Shown one piece after another: positions 1 to 8,027 of a DNA stretch of 64,000 bases. Under the pieces are notes generated by a model. The model ran no database searches. It was not told the DNA's origin and saw only the letters and a list, made by a program, of their open reading frames with translations. The DNA comes from WYZ-LMO2 sp038731605. Its GTDB lineage: Archaea > Halobacteriota > Archaeoglobi > Archaeoglobales > Archaeoglobaceae. Position numbers and translations under genes: made by a program. The number at the start of each line of letters is the position of its first letter. Positions within the stretch are counted from its first letter, which is position 1. The stretch covers positions 1-64,000 of the forward strand of contig JAVYQP010000001.1 in assembly GCA_038731605.1 (NCBI GenBank), written 5' to 3'.

Positions 1-1
1 G

Positions 2-112
2 CTCATCGTCGGCGGTAAGCTAAAGCTACAAGGCGACATGGCTTACATGATGCGAAACATGGCATCGGTGCGAAGGTTCACGGAGCTCATGGCTTCCATT
101 CCGATTTCTTAA
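2..112 (+). CDS. SCP2 sterol-transfer-like protein, C-terminal end (partial)
   Basis: The window opens inside a reading frame that stops at 110-112. The 36 visible residues include GKLKLQGDMAYMMRN followed by a short helix, which matches the C-terminal part of SCP2-type lipid-binding domains (the G-K-hydrophobic-x-G-D strand and final helix). The stop lies 14 bases before the acyl-CoA dehydrogenase start, so the gene is probably the upstream member of the same operon. A lipid or acyl-CoA carrier role is inferred from the family; most of the gene is outside the window. Confidence 0.55.
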   Translation, partial: LIVGGKLKLQGDMAYMMRNMASVRRFTELMASIPIS

Positions 113-126
113 TTTTTGGTGGTAAG

Positions 127-1431
127 ATGGGTTTTTTGGATCTCGATGAACTTGGTGAGGAAGAAAGATTGCTGAGAGAAGAAGTTCATAGGTTCGCATT
201 GGAAGTCATTCGCCCCGCGTCGATCGAGCTCGACAGAATGCCCGCAGAAGATAGAGTGAAGCCTGGATCACCTTACTTCAAGGTAATGAAGCAGATGAAG
301 AAACTCGGATACCACAAGATCATGGTCCCGCCTGAAAAGGGCGGGATTAAGATGACCCCACTCCAGCGTTGCATAATCTTTGAGGAGTTAGCCTGGGGAA
401 GCTTGGGATTTGCAACTGCGCTCGGAGTCGACATGATCCCCTTTACTTGTGCAGCGCTTTACGGGAGTAAGGAAGCTTACGAAGAACTTGTCGTTCCATG
501 GCTTGAAAGTGACAAGTTTCACGGTTGCTGGGGAGTTACTGAGCCTGAGCACGGGAGCGACTACCTCATAGCGCTCAGGGAAGAAAAGGAGCTCGTCGAG
601 AGGATGGGAAGAGGAAACGTTGTGGCTGAAAAGGATGGGGATGAATGGGTTATAAGGGGGCAGAAGTCCGCGTGGGTCTCTTCTGCTCCGGTAGCGACGC
701 ACTGTGGGTTGCATGCACAGGTTAAGGGTGGAAAAACACTCGCAGACGGTCTTTTTGCAATCGTTCCCCTCGACAAGGGTGTGCGAAAAGGAAAACCCGC
801 AGAAATGCTTGGAATGCGAGACGATCCGCAGGGTGAGCTGTTTTTCGACAACGTTCGGATCCCAGAGCACTACGTTATCGTAGCCCCGGGATTTTTCTAC
901 GGAATTTTCTGCGATCAGCTCCTCTGCCTTACGAGCTGTGGGATGGGCGCATTTGCGGTTGGGCTTGCAAGAGCTGCTTTTGAAGAGGCTTTGAACTACG
1001 CAAAACAGAGAATCCAGGGCGGTGTTCCGATTGCGAAGCACAAGAACATAAAGCTCAAGCTATACGAGATGTTCGAGAAAGTTGAGACCGCACGTTACTA
1101 CGTGAGAAAAGCTACGGAATACACGCATAAGAGAATTCTTGATCTCGGCACGAACGACGCCTCGCCAAGACATGCAAGAGCTGCGCAAATCTACGCTAAG
1201 AAAATCGCCTTCGAGGTTGCAAACGATGCTCTGCAGATCTTCGGCGCATACGGGCTCAGCAAGGAGTTCATAATTGAAAAGCTGTTCAGAGATGCGAGGG
1301 CTATGCAGATCGAGGATGGCACTGTAGAGGTTTTGAGCCTCGAGGCGAGCGATGACGTGATTGAGAATTACGGAAAGGATTACTACGACGTGGGGCATCT
1401 GAATAAGCTTTACGAGGTGATCTCATGTTGA
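127..1431 (+). CDS. acyl-CoA dehydrogenase family protein
   Basis: A 434-residue flavoprotein of the acyl-CoA dehydrogenase superfamily, expected to introduce an alpha-beta double bond in an acyl-CoA with FAD as cofactor in the cytoplasm. The N-terminal helical domain covers about residues 10-130. The family signature GVTEPEHGSD lies at 136-145 where the beta domain begins. The C-terminal helical domain has the typical YGLSKEFIIEKLFRDAR and IEDGTVEV segments near 375-400, which normally contact flavin. A GGTGGTAAG ribosome-binding stretch precedes the ATG. The stop overlaps the next gene by 7 bases, so it is cotranscribed with the two decarboxylase-like genes. The substrate cannot be read from the sequence. 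Confidence 0.9.
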   Translation: MGFLDLDELGEEERLLREEVHRFALEVIRPASIELDRMPAEDRVKPGSPYFKVMKQMKKLGYHKIMVPPEKGGIKMTPLQRCIIFEELAWGSLGFATALGVDMIPFTCAALYGSKEAYEELVVPWLESDKFHGCWGVTEPEHGSDYLIALREEKELVERMGRGNVVAEKDGDEWVIRGQKSAWVSSAPVATHCGLHAQVKGGKTLADGLFAIVPLDKGVRKGKPAEMLGMRDDPQGELFFDNVRIPEHYVIVAPGFFYGIFCDQLLCLTSCGMGAFAVGLARAAFEEALNYAKQRIQGGVPIAKHKNIKLKLYEMFEKVETARYYVRKATEYTHKRILDLGTNDASPRHARAAQIYAKKIAFEVANDALQIFGAYGLSKEFIIEKLFRDARAMQIEDGTVEVLSLEASDDVIENYGKDYYDVGHLNKLYEVISC

Positions 1432-2162
1432 AAGGAATACCTTTCGACTCTCCCCTCTACGAGATCGACGAGGAGAGGGGGATAGAATACAGGAACTGCA
1501 AGGCTATAACTGCGTTGTTTACGATAAAGAACGACGTGAGCGAGCTTCTTCCTGAGGGATTAAAGTCGTTGGGCAACGGAGGAGTATGGATATCGCACTA
1601 CAGCTTTAGCACGGTTGGGATCTACAACGAGTATATCAGCGTGATTCAGGTGGAAGACGAGCTGGGAGACATAGGCTACTACATCCCATACATCTACGTA
1701 ACCAACGACTCCGCACTTGCAGCGGGAAGAGAAGTCGCTGGAGCGCCGAAAAAGCTTGCAAAGATTGAGCTGACCCAAGAGCTCGATGTTGTGCAGGGGA
1801 TCCTTGAGAGACCTGCTGGGAAAAGACTTGTTACTTTCACGATGAAGCCAAACATCAGGGCAAAGGAGTTGATCGACACAATTCTGCCAAAGCCGACCTA
1901 CCTATACTCCGTGCGTCATTTACCGCCGATCAAGGGAAAGGGAGGAGTTACGCAGTTGATAAAATGGTATGCGGACATAGACTTCCACGTGGATCCAGCT
2001 GGGGAGAGGGTTATCTTCGCCGGACCTGCAAGCGTAACCTACGACTCTCCCTCCATCGTAGATCCCGTGCACAAGATCGAGATTGGACAGATACTTTCTG
2101 CGATATACTTTGAGTTCGACATGAAGCTCGGTTTCGTGGACATCCTGCGAGAGTTAAGGTGA
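1425..2162 (+). CDS. acetoacetate decarboxylase family protein, copy 1
   Basis: A 245-residue protein of the acetoacetate decarboxylase superfamily. The family core GREVAGAPKKLA is present, with adjacent lysines at 109-110 corresponding to the Schiff-base lysine pair of the clostridial enzyme, and a late YDSPSIVDPVHKI motif. The family includes true beta-keto acid decarboxylases and also aldolase/dehydratase-like enzymes, so the reaction is not certain. It overlaps the acyl-CoA dehydrogenase by 7 bases and is followed 4 bases later by a paralog. The context suggests work on a beta-keto acid or acyl derivative. A 77-base stretch (1674-1750) is almost identical to the paralog. Confidence 0.82.
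   Translation: MLKGIPFDSPLYEIDEERGIEYRNCKAITALFTIKNDVSELLPEGLKSLGNGGVWISHYSFSTVGIYNEYISVIQVEDELGDIGYYIPYIYVTNDSALAAGREVAGAPKKLAKIELTQELDVVQGILERPAGKRLVTFTMKPNIRAKELIDTILPKPTYLYSVRHLPPIKGKGGVTQLIKWYADIDFHVDPAGERVIFAGPASVTYDSPSIVDPVHKIEIGQILSAIYFEFDMKLGFVDILRELR
1674..1750 (+). repeat. near-identical DNA block shared by the two decarboxylase paralogs (partner 2455-2531)
   Basis: Bases 1674-1750 match 2455-2531 at 75 of 77 positions by eye, including silent third positions, while sequence on both sides diverges strongly. The block encodes GYYIPYIYVTNDSAL, the GREVAGAPKK core and their link, with one amino-acid change. This fits local gene conversion around the active-site segment. Confidence 0.8.
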
Positions 2163-2166
2163 CTCG

Positions 2167-2979
2167 ATGCTGAAGGGAAGTAGAGAGGGAATTTCGATAC
2201 CATTGGACGCTGGGCTCTACGGCGCATCAATGCGTGCCCTTGCAAAGGACGTTGTTACAGAATACATAAACTGCGAGGCGGTGATGGCTTTCTTCACAAC
2301 GAGCGAAGAAGTCGATGCTCTGCTACCCGAGGGGCTCAATCTTTACAGCAATCCCCCGAACGCAGCTGTCTTCATCGCAAACTATCCCTATTCGACGCTT
2401 GGACCATACTACGAGATGTTCTCCCTCATACAAGTTGATTTCAACGGCTCTCTCGGCTACTACATCCCGTACATCTACGTAACCAACGACTCCGCACTTA
2501 CAGCGGGAAGAGAAGTCGCTGGAGCGCCGAAGAAACTGGCTAACATAGGCATCGTAAAGGAGAACGACATAGTTCTTGGCTACTTGGAGAGACCAAAGGG
2601 TAAAAGGCTTGTCAGCGTAAGTGTAAAGCCGGAACAAAGGGTTTCCGACGAATTCCTCGAATCTTTAATGCCAAGAAGACTTGAGCTCTACTCCCTCCGC
2701 TTACTCCCCCCAATCGAGGGTGGCGATGGAGTTGCACAACTTGTCAGATGGGTCTCATACATGGACGTGCACACAGATCCGGAGGAGAAGGTAACGTTTG
2801 ACAACGTGAAGCTTGGGAGGAAGAGGGTTTGGGGAGGAAACGCAACCGTCACATACGACTCCCCCTCGATCTCTGATCCCGTGCACAAAATACCTGTGAG
2901 GGATTTGCTTTTGGGCGCATACTTACACTTTGATATGGCTCTAAAGCCAGAGAAGGTGGTGAAGGAGTGGAAACTGTAG
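2167..2979 (+). CDS. acetoacetate decarboxylase family protein, copy 2
   Basis: A 270-residue paralog of the preceding gene, with the same GREVAGAPKKLA core (lysines about 122-123) and the same YDSPSISDPVHKI ending. It is about 25 residues longer, with an extra N-terminal stretch and a KVTFDNVKLGRKRVWGG insertion near the C-terminus. Both copies keep the lysine pair, so both may be catalytic or they may form a hetero-oligomer. It overlaps the following dehydrogenase by 13 bases, showing translational coupling. Its function on a keto acid is inferred from family and context only. Confidence 0.82.
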   Translation: MLKGSREGISIPLDAGLYGASMRALAKDVVTEYINCEAVMAFFTTSEEVDALLPEGLNLYSNPPNAAVFIANYPYSTLGPYYEMFSLIQVDFNGSLGYYIPYIYVTNDSALTAGREVAGAPKKLANIGIVKENDIVLGYLERPKGKRLVSVSVKPEQRVSDEFLESLMPRRLELYSLRLLPPIEGGDGVAQLVRWVSYMDVHTDPEEKVTFDNVKLGRKRVWGGNATVTYDSPSISDPVHKIPVRDLLLGAYLHFDMALKPEKVVKEWKL

Positions 2980-4043
2980 CGATTGCTGGCGCTGGAACAA
3001 TGGGTTCTGCAATATCTGCGCTGTTCGCAAACGCAGGCTACGATGTTGTGCTCTATGACATAAGCAAAGATGCACTTGAAAAAGCGAGGAAAAGGAACAG
3101 CAGAGAACACTTGATTGAGCTTGAAAAAGCTGGGCTTAGGAAGCGTGAAGGGCTTGAGAACATAGTATACACAACGGAGCTAAGAAATCTAAAGGACTGT
3201 GACTTCATACTTGAGACGATAAAGGAGGACTTAAGCCTGAAAGTAGACTTCTTCAGGAAGATTGCGGAGATCTGCAAAGATGCGCTGTTTGCGACGAACA
3301 CTTCTTCCTACATGCCCTCTGAGATCTCAAAAGGGGCAAAAGTTAACGTCTTTCTCTTCCATTTTTCCAACCCCCCGATAGAGATGCCCCTCGTTGAGAT
3401 TTCTGGGGAAGGGGATCCAAGCAAGTTCGTTGAGTATGCGCAAAGTATAGGCAAAAAGCCGATTGTGTTGAAGAAGCAGTGTAGGGGCGCGGTTTTGAAC
3501 AGGATGCTTTGCGCCCTCGGAGTCTCGCTTGGTTACTCTTTAAAGCTCGCATCTCCATACGAGATAGACGCCTCCGTGAAGAGGTTTGGATTCAAGTATG
3601 GTGTCTTCGAAATATTCGACAGAATAGGCTTGGACATATCCTTAGATGTCCTGAAAAGCCTTGAAGAAGCTTATCCAAGGTTCTCCTCGGAATTTATAAA
3701 AGAAACGCTTTCTCAGTTCGTAGAAGCTGGGAAGTTGGGAAAGAAGAGCCAGGAGGGATTCTACAGGTGGATTGGCGAAGAGCCAGTTGTCGAGAAGGTT
3801 GAAAACTACGCTGACGTCACGATTTTGCTCGCTGTCATAGTAAACGAGGCTTTCAGGATAATCGAAGACGAAATCGCAGATAAGGAAACGGTGAACGAAG
3901 TCTGGAGACTCGCAACATTGTCTCAGGGGATTTTCGATCTCGCCAATGCCTTGGGATACGAAAATCTATACAAAGCCTTAGTGAGAGCTTTTGAGGAGAC
4001 TGGGATGGAGGTTTTTAAGCCTACAAGGTCTTTTGCTCGATAA
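2967..4043 (+). CDS. 3-hydroxyacyl-CoA dehydrogenase, NAD-binding
   Basis: A 358-residue 3-hydroxyacyl-CoA dehydrogenase. The N-terminal Rossmann fold starts with GAGTMGS (about residues 8-14). The catalytic His region FHFSNPP and the following E in PLVEI appear in the usual order, then the C-terminal helical dimerisation domain. It starts with GTG inside the end of the preceding gene, behind a GGTGGTGAAGG ribosome-binding stretch. It would oxidise a 3-hydroxyacyl-CoA to the 3-keto form. Together with the acyl-CoA dehydrogenase it gives two beta-oxidation-type steps; no enoyl-CoA hydratase or thiolase is visible in the operon. Confidence 0.88.
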   Translation: METVAIAGAGTMGSAISALFANAGYDVVLYDISKDALEKARKRNSREHLIELEKAGLRKREGLENIVYTTELRNLKDCDFILETIKEDLSLKVDFFRKIAEICKDALFATNTSSYMPSEISKGAKVNVFLFHFSNPPIEMPLVEISGEGDPSKFVEYAQSIGKKPIVLKKQCRGAVLNRMLCALGVSLGYSLKLASPYEIDASVKRFGFKYGVFEIFDRIGLDISLDVLKSLEEAYPRFSSEFIKETLSQFVEAGKLGKKSQEGFYRWIGEEPVVEKVENYADVTILLAVIVNEAFRIIEDEIADKETVNEVWRLATLSQGIFDLANALGYENLYKALVRAFEETGMEVFKPTRSFAR

Positions 4044-4057
4044 GACTTCAAGCTTTT

Positions 4058-4822
4058 TTGAACCACAATTTTGTAGGGGAGAAGCTAATTAATCCACAAG
4101 CAACTGCGGACATGGTCGAAGATACGCTCAGAGCGATTGTGAGGAAAAAGATAATCGAGATCCTCGAAGTCAGGTTGGGTAGGGAGGTTGCGGAAGAGAT
4201 TGAAAAGAAGCTGAGCTACGAGGAGAGGGGAAGGATTTTAAAGGAATACGAGAAAAACAAGAAGTTGTCGGAAGAAACTTACAACTACGTGCTCTCCAAG
4301 CACTACTACAAGGATCTGACCTCGGTTCTCTTTGGAATTCCCTCGGAAATTCGAGTTTATCCAGAGATCACGGGATCGATGATCGGAAGCGGAAAATTCG
4401 GAGTATCAGGGCTTAGGAAGCACATCAGAGAGCTCGGCTACTCTGATGATAAGTTTGAGGAAGTTCTGCAAGCAATCTACGTTGAAATCGAGAAATTGGC
4501 GAGGGATCCGAAGTATTTGGAACTCTTTGCAGTTGCCTCACTTGAAATCGGGAATTTTTATCTTGAGCACGATTGCGGAAAAGCTGAAGAGTATCTTTCA
4601 AAGGCTTACGAGCTGAGATCGAATATTCACGATGCGCAGAAGCTGAAGAAGCTCTTAGATGGTCTTCTTAGGCTTAGCTCCTTTTACTACAAGGTAAAAA
4701 GGATGGAGAAAGCCAAGATCATGTATGAGAGAGCGAGCAATCTCGTGAAATCGGAAAAGGAACTCGATGCCTCAACGTCTAAGTTGCTGAGGGAAGTTAA
4801 GGAAAAGCTTGGTGAGCTTTAA
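4058..4822 (+). CDS. uncharacterised helical protein with TPR-like C-terminal half
   Basis: The product is not recognised. It is 254 residues from a TTG at 4058; the first in-frame ATG is at 4112 and neither has a clear ribosome-binding site, although a purine-rich stretch lies at 4073-4083. The first third is charged and helical. The part after about residue 160 shows paired helices with alanine/tyrosine packing (LEIGNFYLE, AEEYLSKAYELR, AKIMYERASNL) like tetratricopeptide repeats, so a protein-protein scaffold is possible. It lies 14 bases after the dehydrogenase and may be the last gene of that operon. Confidence 0.6.
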   Translation: MNHNFVGEKLINPQATADMVEDTLRAIVRKKIIEILEVRLGREVAEEIEKKLSYEERGRILKEYEKNKKLSEETYNYVLSKHYYKDLTSVLFGIPSEIRVYPEITGSMIGSGKFGVSGLRKHIRELGYSDDKFEEVLQAIYVEIEKLARDPKYLELFAVASLEIGNFYLEHDCGKAEEYLSKAYELRSNIHDAQKLKKLLDGLLRLSSFYYKVKRMEKAKIMYERASNLVKSEKELDASTSKLLREVKEKLGEL

Positions 4823-4838
4823 CGTTGTGGTAGCAAAG

Positions 4839-4850
4839 AATTTAAAGTTT
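4839..4850 (+). promoter_or_regulatory. TATA box for the winged-helix regulator at 4868
   Basis: An AATTTAAAGTTT element about 25 bases before the ATG at 4868, with no ribosome-binding site between them. The spacing fits a leaderless transcript. Confidence 0.5.
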
Positions 4851-4867
4851 TTGAACTAATTTAGTTT

Positions 4868-5629
4868 ATGATTCTCCTCGAGAGAAAGGATACGATGCAA
4901 CTCTTAATCCTGACGGAGCTCATGCTGAATCCCGAGTGCAATCAAAGGGACATCGCAAAGAAGCTAAATTTAACCCCACAGGCGATTTCGGAGTATTTCA
5001 AGGAACTCACCGCAGAAGGTTTCGTGAAAGTTGTCCAGCGTGGCTATTACGAGATAACGAAGAAGGGCGAAGAATGGTTGACAAAGAATCTTCTTGACCT
5101 TCACGTTTTTAGCGAGGAAATGCTCAAGAAGATCTACTCGAAAACGATCGTCGCAATAGCGGTTGGGAAGGTAGAGGAGAACAGCGTGGTGAAATACTGG
5201 TTTGAAGATGGCTTTGTTTTTGCAAAAAAGGACGAGAAAGGGAACGGAATTGCTTTAACCTCTGCGGAAGATGGCGAAGATTTGCTTGTGAGACCAACGG
5301 GAAGCTTCGAGCCACCGGAAAAGGGAGAAGTCATAGTTGTGAAAGTTCCAAACGTCGCAGAAGGTGGGAGCAGAAAGGTGGATATCGAAAAGCTCAGGGA
5401 GCTCGTGAAGAGTAGGAGTAAAAGCATTGTTGTTGCGCTTGGAATCGAAGCCCTCGTTGCGTGCAGAAAGATAAAAGTCGAGCCGATCTTTTTTGGAGCA
5501 AAAGAAGTTTGCGTCGAAGCTGCGCATCATGGGAGCGGAGTCATAGTAGTCTGTGCGGAAGACAGAGTGAACGATTTGATGCGGACGTTGATCGATGAAG
5601 GTCTAAAATTTGAGGTCAAGGAGTTTTGA
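4868..5629 (+). CDS. winged-helix transcriptional regulator with C-terminal ligand-type domain
   Basis: A 253-residue protein whose first 75 residues form a MarR/ArsR-like winged helix (NQRDIAKKLNLTPQAISEYFKEL as recognition helices, then a YYEITKKGEEWL wing). The C-terminal half has alternating hydrophobic strands, with an IVVALGIEALVACRKIKVEP segment and two cysteines near VCVEAAHH, and resembles a small-molecule-binding domain. No partner gene is obvious. It converges on and overlaps the following minus-strand gene by 14 bases. The effector and targets are unknown. Confidence 0.75.
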   Translation: MILLERKDTMQLLILTELMLNPECNQRDIAKKLNLTPQAISEYFKELTAEGFVKVVQRGYYEITKKGEEWLTKNLLDLHVFSEEMLKKIYSKTIVAIAVGKVEENSVVKYWFEDGFVFAKKDEKGNGIALTSAEDGEDLLVRPTGSFEPPEKGEVIVVKVPNVAEGGSRKVDIEKLRELVKSRSKSIVVALGIEALVACRKIKVEPIFFGAKEVCVEAAHHGSGVIVVCAEDRVNDLMRTLIDEGLKFEVKEF

Positions 5630-6233
5630 GAAATATAACATTTCCCCTGCCTTTTTTGACTTTCTCAATTACCCCTCTCCTCTCCAAATCGGCGATTATC
5701 AAGCTCATCTTTGCTTCGCTGAAGCCGAGCTTCTTCCTTAGCTCTTTCTGCGTTATCCTACCGCCGTTGGCTTTTATGACCTCGACAACGATCTTTAGAT
5801 CCTCCGGTAGAACTTCCTCTTTCGGTTTCACGAGTCTCTTCTTCAACGCATAAATTGCGACGATTCCAGCAAAGCTCAGAATCAATACAAGGGCGCTGTA
5901 ATCCTCCTCTTTCTCGATTGGCATCTCCGGAACTTCTTCTGGCAACTCAAACTCGGGGAAGAGAATTAAGTCGAAGCGAACGTTTCCCTTCACAGTTACA
6001 TTCTCTATCACAATTAAATCTCCGCTCTTTGCGATTATCGTGTAATTCCCCGGCTCAACTTCGAAGCTGTAGCTACCGTTGACCGCAACGATCTTCTGCT
6101 CTACACTATCTCCCTTGATTATAACCACTGCGCTGATCGGTTCGAGCGTGTCCCAGGAGTAGACTTTCCCGTAAATCGTGTCTGCGCTTGCAGTTGTTGC
6201 TAACAACAGTAAGGCTAAGATTAGGAGCCTCAA
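5616..6233 (-). CDS. membrane-anchored winged-helix protein with extracellular beta-sandwich domain
   Basis: A 205-residue protein with an unusual order. It has a signal peptide (residues 1-17), an exported carboxypeptidase-regulatory-like beta domain (GKVYSWDTLEPISAVVIIKG, about 20-90), an acidic linker, one membrane helix (about 113-131, followed by KKRLVKPK), and a cytoplasmic winged helix (about 145-200, ITQKELRKKLGFSEAKMSL). Such proteins are candidates for one-component transmembrane signalling, with sensing outside and DNA binding inside. Its stop lies in the convergent regulator; its start overlaps the end of nadE by 4 bases, so it is cotranscribed with nadE. Confidence 0.72.
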   Translation of the reverse strand: MRLLILALLLLATTASADTIYGKVYSWDTLEPISAVVIIKGDSVEQKIVAVNGSYSFEVEPGNYTIIAKSGDLIVIENVTVKGNVRFDLILFPEFELPEEVPEMPIEKEEDYSALVLILSFAGIVAIYALKKRLVKPKEEVLPEDLKIVVEVIKANGGRITQKELRKKLGFSEAKMSLIIADLERRGVIEKVKKGRGNVIFLKTP

Positions 6234-6970
6234 ATCAGATCCCTTACACTTGGAATTGGGGGAAGTTTTCTCTTATGCTCTGAAGCCCTTACCAAGCTTA
6301 GAACTCGCTTGAACTTCTCGTCCTCCCTTTTAATTCCCTTTTCAATCGCTTTGAGAATTTCATCGAGTTCGGCGTAGCTCATTCCAATCTCATCTTCATC
6401 CGTTTGTCCTACGTAAAGACCTGCGGTTGGCTTTTTTCTGATGATGTTCTCCGGCACTCCCAAGAACTTCGCAACCTCGAAAACTTCTGTTTTGTATAAG
6501 TCACCGATTGGGTGAAAATCGACTGCGCCGTCGCCGTATTTTGTGAAGTATCCAACCATAATCTCGCTTTTGTTTCCTGTCCCAGCGACGAGTCTTCGAA
6601 GCTTGTTTGCGAAGAAGTAGTTTATCGCCATCCTTATTCGTGGCTTCAAATTTATAACCGCGTTTCTATCTTCACCGAGCGTTTCGAGGAAAAGATGGAC
6701 GAAGGGGGAAATCTCGATTACGTTGTGCTCAATTCCAAGCATTTTTGCAACTTGTAACGCATCTTCAACGTCTCTATCAGAAGTTACACCCTTTTCTGGC
6801 ATTATGTTGGCTAAAACCCTCTCCCTTCCAAGAGCCTTGACGCAGAGGAAAGCAACCACTGCGCTGTCCACACCACCGCTTAAGCCGAGGACGACGCCGG
6901 TGCTTTGAGAACTCTCGACGATCTCACGAATGAACTGCGTTATTCTATCGACGACCGCTTTACAGTCCAT
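6230..6970 (-). CDS. nadE: NAD+ synthetase, ammonia-dependent
   Basis: A 246-residue N-type ATP pyrophosphatase. The PP-loop LGLSGGVDSAVVA lies at about 28-40. The GTGNKSEIMVGYFTKYGDGAVD block that binds nicotinate adenine dinucleotide and ATP is present, and KKPTAGLYVGQTDEDEIG gives the second substrate loop. No glutaminase domain is attached, so ammonia is the likely nitrogen donor, as usual for short archaeal NadE. It makes NAD+ from deamido-NAD+. It lies downstream of the cofHG pair on the same strand with a 34-base gap. Confidence 0.93.
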   Translation of the reverse strand: MDCKAVVDRITQFIREIVESSQSTGVVLGLSGGVDSAVVAFLCVKALGRERVLANIMPEKGVTSDRDVEDALQVAKMLGIEHNVIEISPFVHLFLETLGEDRNAVINLKPRIRMAINYFFANKLRRLVAGTGNKSEIMVGYFTKYGDGAVDFHPIGDLYKTEVFEVAKFLGVPENIIRKKPTAGLYVGQTDEDEIGMSYAELDEILKAIEKGIKREDEKFKRVLSLVRASEHKRKLPPIPSVRDLI

Positions 6971-7004
6971 ATCTTCAGGGAATTTGGAGATAGATAAGCT
7001 TTAC

Positions 7005-8027
7005 TCAGTCTACCAGTCTGTAAAGCGTATCCCTTTGCCTCGGAATTCTCCCTGCTCGCCTTATTAGCTCCCTGAGCTCTTCAGGGCTTAGAAACTCACC
7101 GCTCGTAGCCCCTGCGGACTTCGAGATATTCTCTTCGATTAGCGTCCCGCCCAAGTCGTTAGCGCCGAAGTTTAGCGCAGCTTGGGCTAATTTTAATCCC
7201 AGTTTTACCCAGGAGGCTTGGATGTTCTTTATCTCTGGATAAAGCAGTATTCTCGCAATCGCAATCACGAGCAAATCTTCAAAACCGCTCGCCCCCTTCG
7301 CCTTTTGCCCGAGCTCGTTGTTTCTCCACATGAAGGAGAGGGGTATGAACTCTGTAAACCCTTGAGTCTCTTGCTGTATTCTTTTTATCAGCAGTATGTG
7401 CTTTATTCTATCTGCCCAAGTCTCCACGTGCCCATACATCATCGTTGCAGTTGTAGGAATGCCGATCCTGTGAGCCTCTTTTATAACTCTAACCCACTCA
7501 TCTGTTTTTAGCTTCATTGGGCAGATCTCAGCTCTAACGCTGTCGACGAGGATCTCAGCAGCGGTTCCGGGCATCGAGTTTAAGCCCTCTTCTTTTAAAA
7601 TTTTCAAAACATCTGCGATATCCATTTTCGAATTTCGAGCCATGTGGTAGACTTCCATTGGTGAGAAAGCGTGGATATGGATCTCTTTGGAGACATCTCG
7701 CACCGCTTGGAGAATGGACACGTAAAAATCGACGTCTGCGTTTGGCAACAAACCGCCTTGGATGCAGACCTCGGTGCAACCGAAGTCAACCGCTTCCTCC
7801 ACCTTTCTCTTTATCTCCTCGAGAGAAAGCTTGAAACCCTTGCGGTTGCGGAAGGAGCAGAACTTGCAGTTGTTTATGCAAATATCCGTGAAATTTATGT
7901 TTCTGTTCACAACGAAAGTCACAACGTCTCCTACCGCCTTTCTCCTGAGCTCATCTGCGAGTTTAAAAGCTTCAAATGGGCTTTTCAGGAGCTCTGAGGG
8001 ATCAAGACTTAGCGTATCCATTTTCAT
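7005..8027 (-). CDS. cofH: 5-amino-6-(D-ribitylamino)uracil--L-tyrosine 4-hydroxyphenyl transferase (FO synthase subunit 2)
   Basis: A 340-residue radical SAM enzyme with the cluster motif CINNCKFC near residues 51-58, a following FRNRKG, and a C-terminal GANDLGGT loop. CofH joins tyrosine-derived 4-hydroxyphenyl to the ribityl-diaminouracil, the first step of the F420 chromophore FO. A GAGGTG ribosome-binding site precedes the ATG at 8027. The start overlaps the end of cofG by 26 bases, so the two subunits are translationally coupled. F420 biosynthesis fits a sulfate-reducing archaeon that uses F420 in C1 metabolism. Confidence 0.93.
   Translation of the reverse strand: MKMDTLSLDPSELLKSPFEAFKLADELRRKAVGDVVTFVVNRNINFTDICINNCKFCSFRNRKGFKLSLEEIKRKVEEAVDFGCTEVCIQGGLLPNADVDFYVSILQAVRDVSKEIHIHAFSPMEVYHMARNSKMDIADVLKILKEEGLNSMPGTAAEILVDSVRAEICPMKLKTDEWVRVIKEAHRIGIPTTATMMYGHVETWADRIKHILLIKRIQQETQGFTEFIPLSFMWRNNELGQKAKGASGFEDLLVIAIARILLYPEIKNIQASWVKLGLKLAQAALNFGANDLGGTLIEENISKSAGATSGEFLSPEELRELIRRAGRIPRQRDTLYRLVD

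Noticed and set aside
388..1041. 217-codon minus-strand frame opposite the acyl-CoA dehydrogenase
   Set aside because: No domain, cysteine/serine-rich random composition, fully inside a well-supported gene on the other strand.
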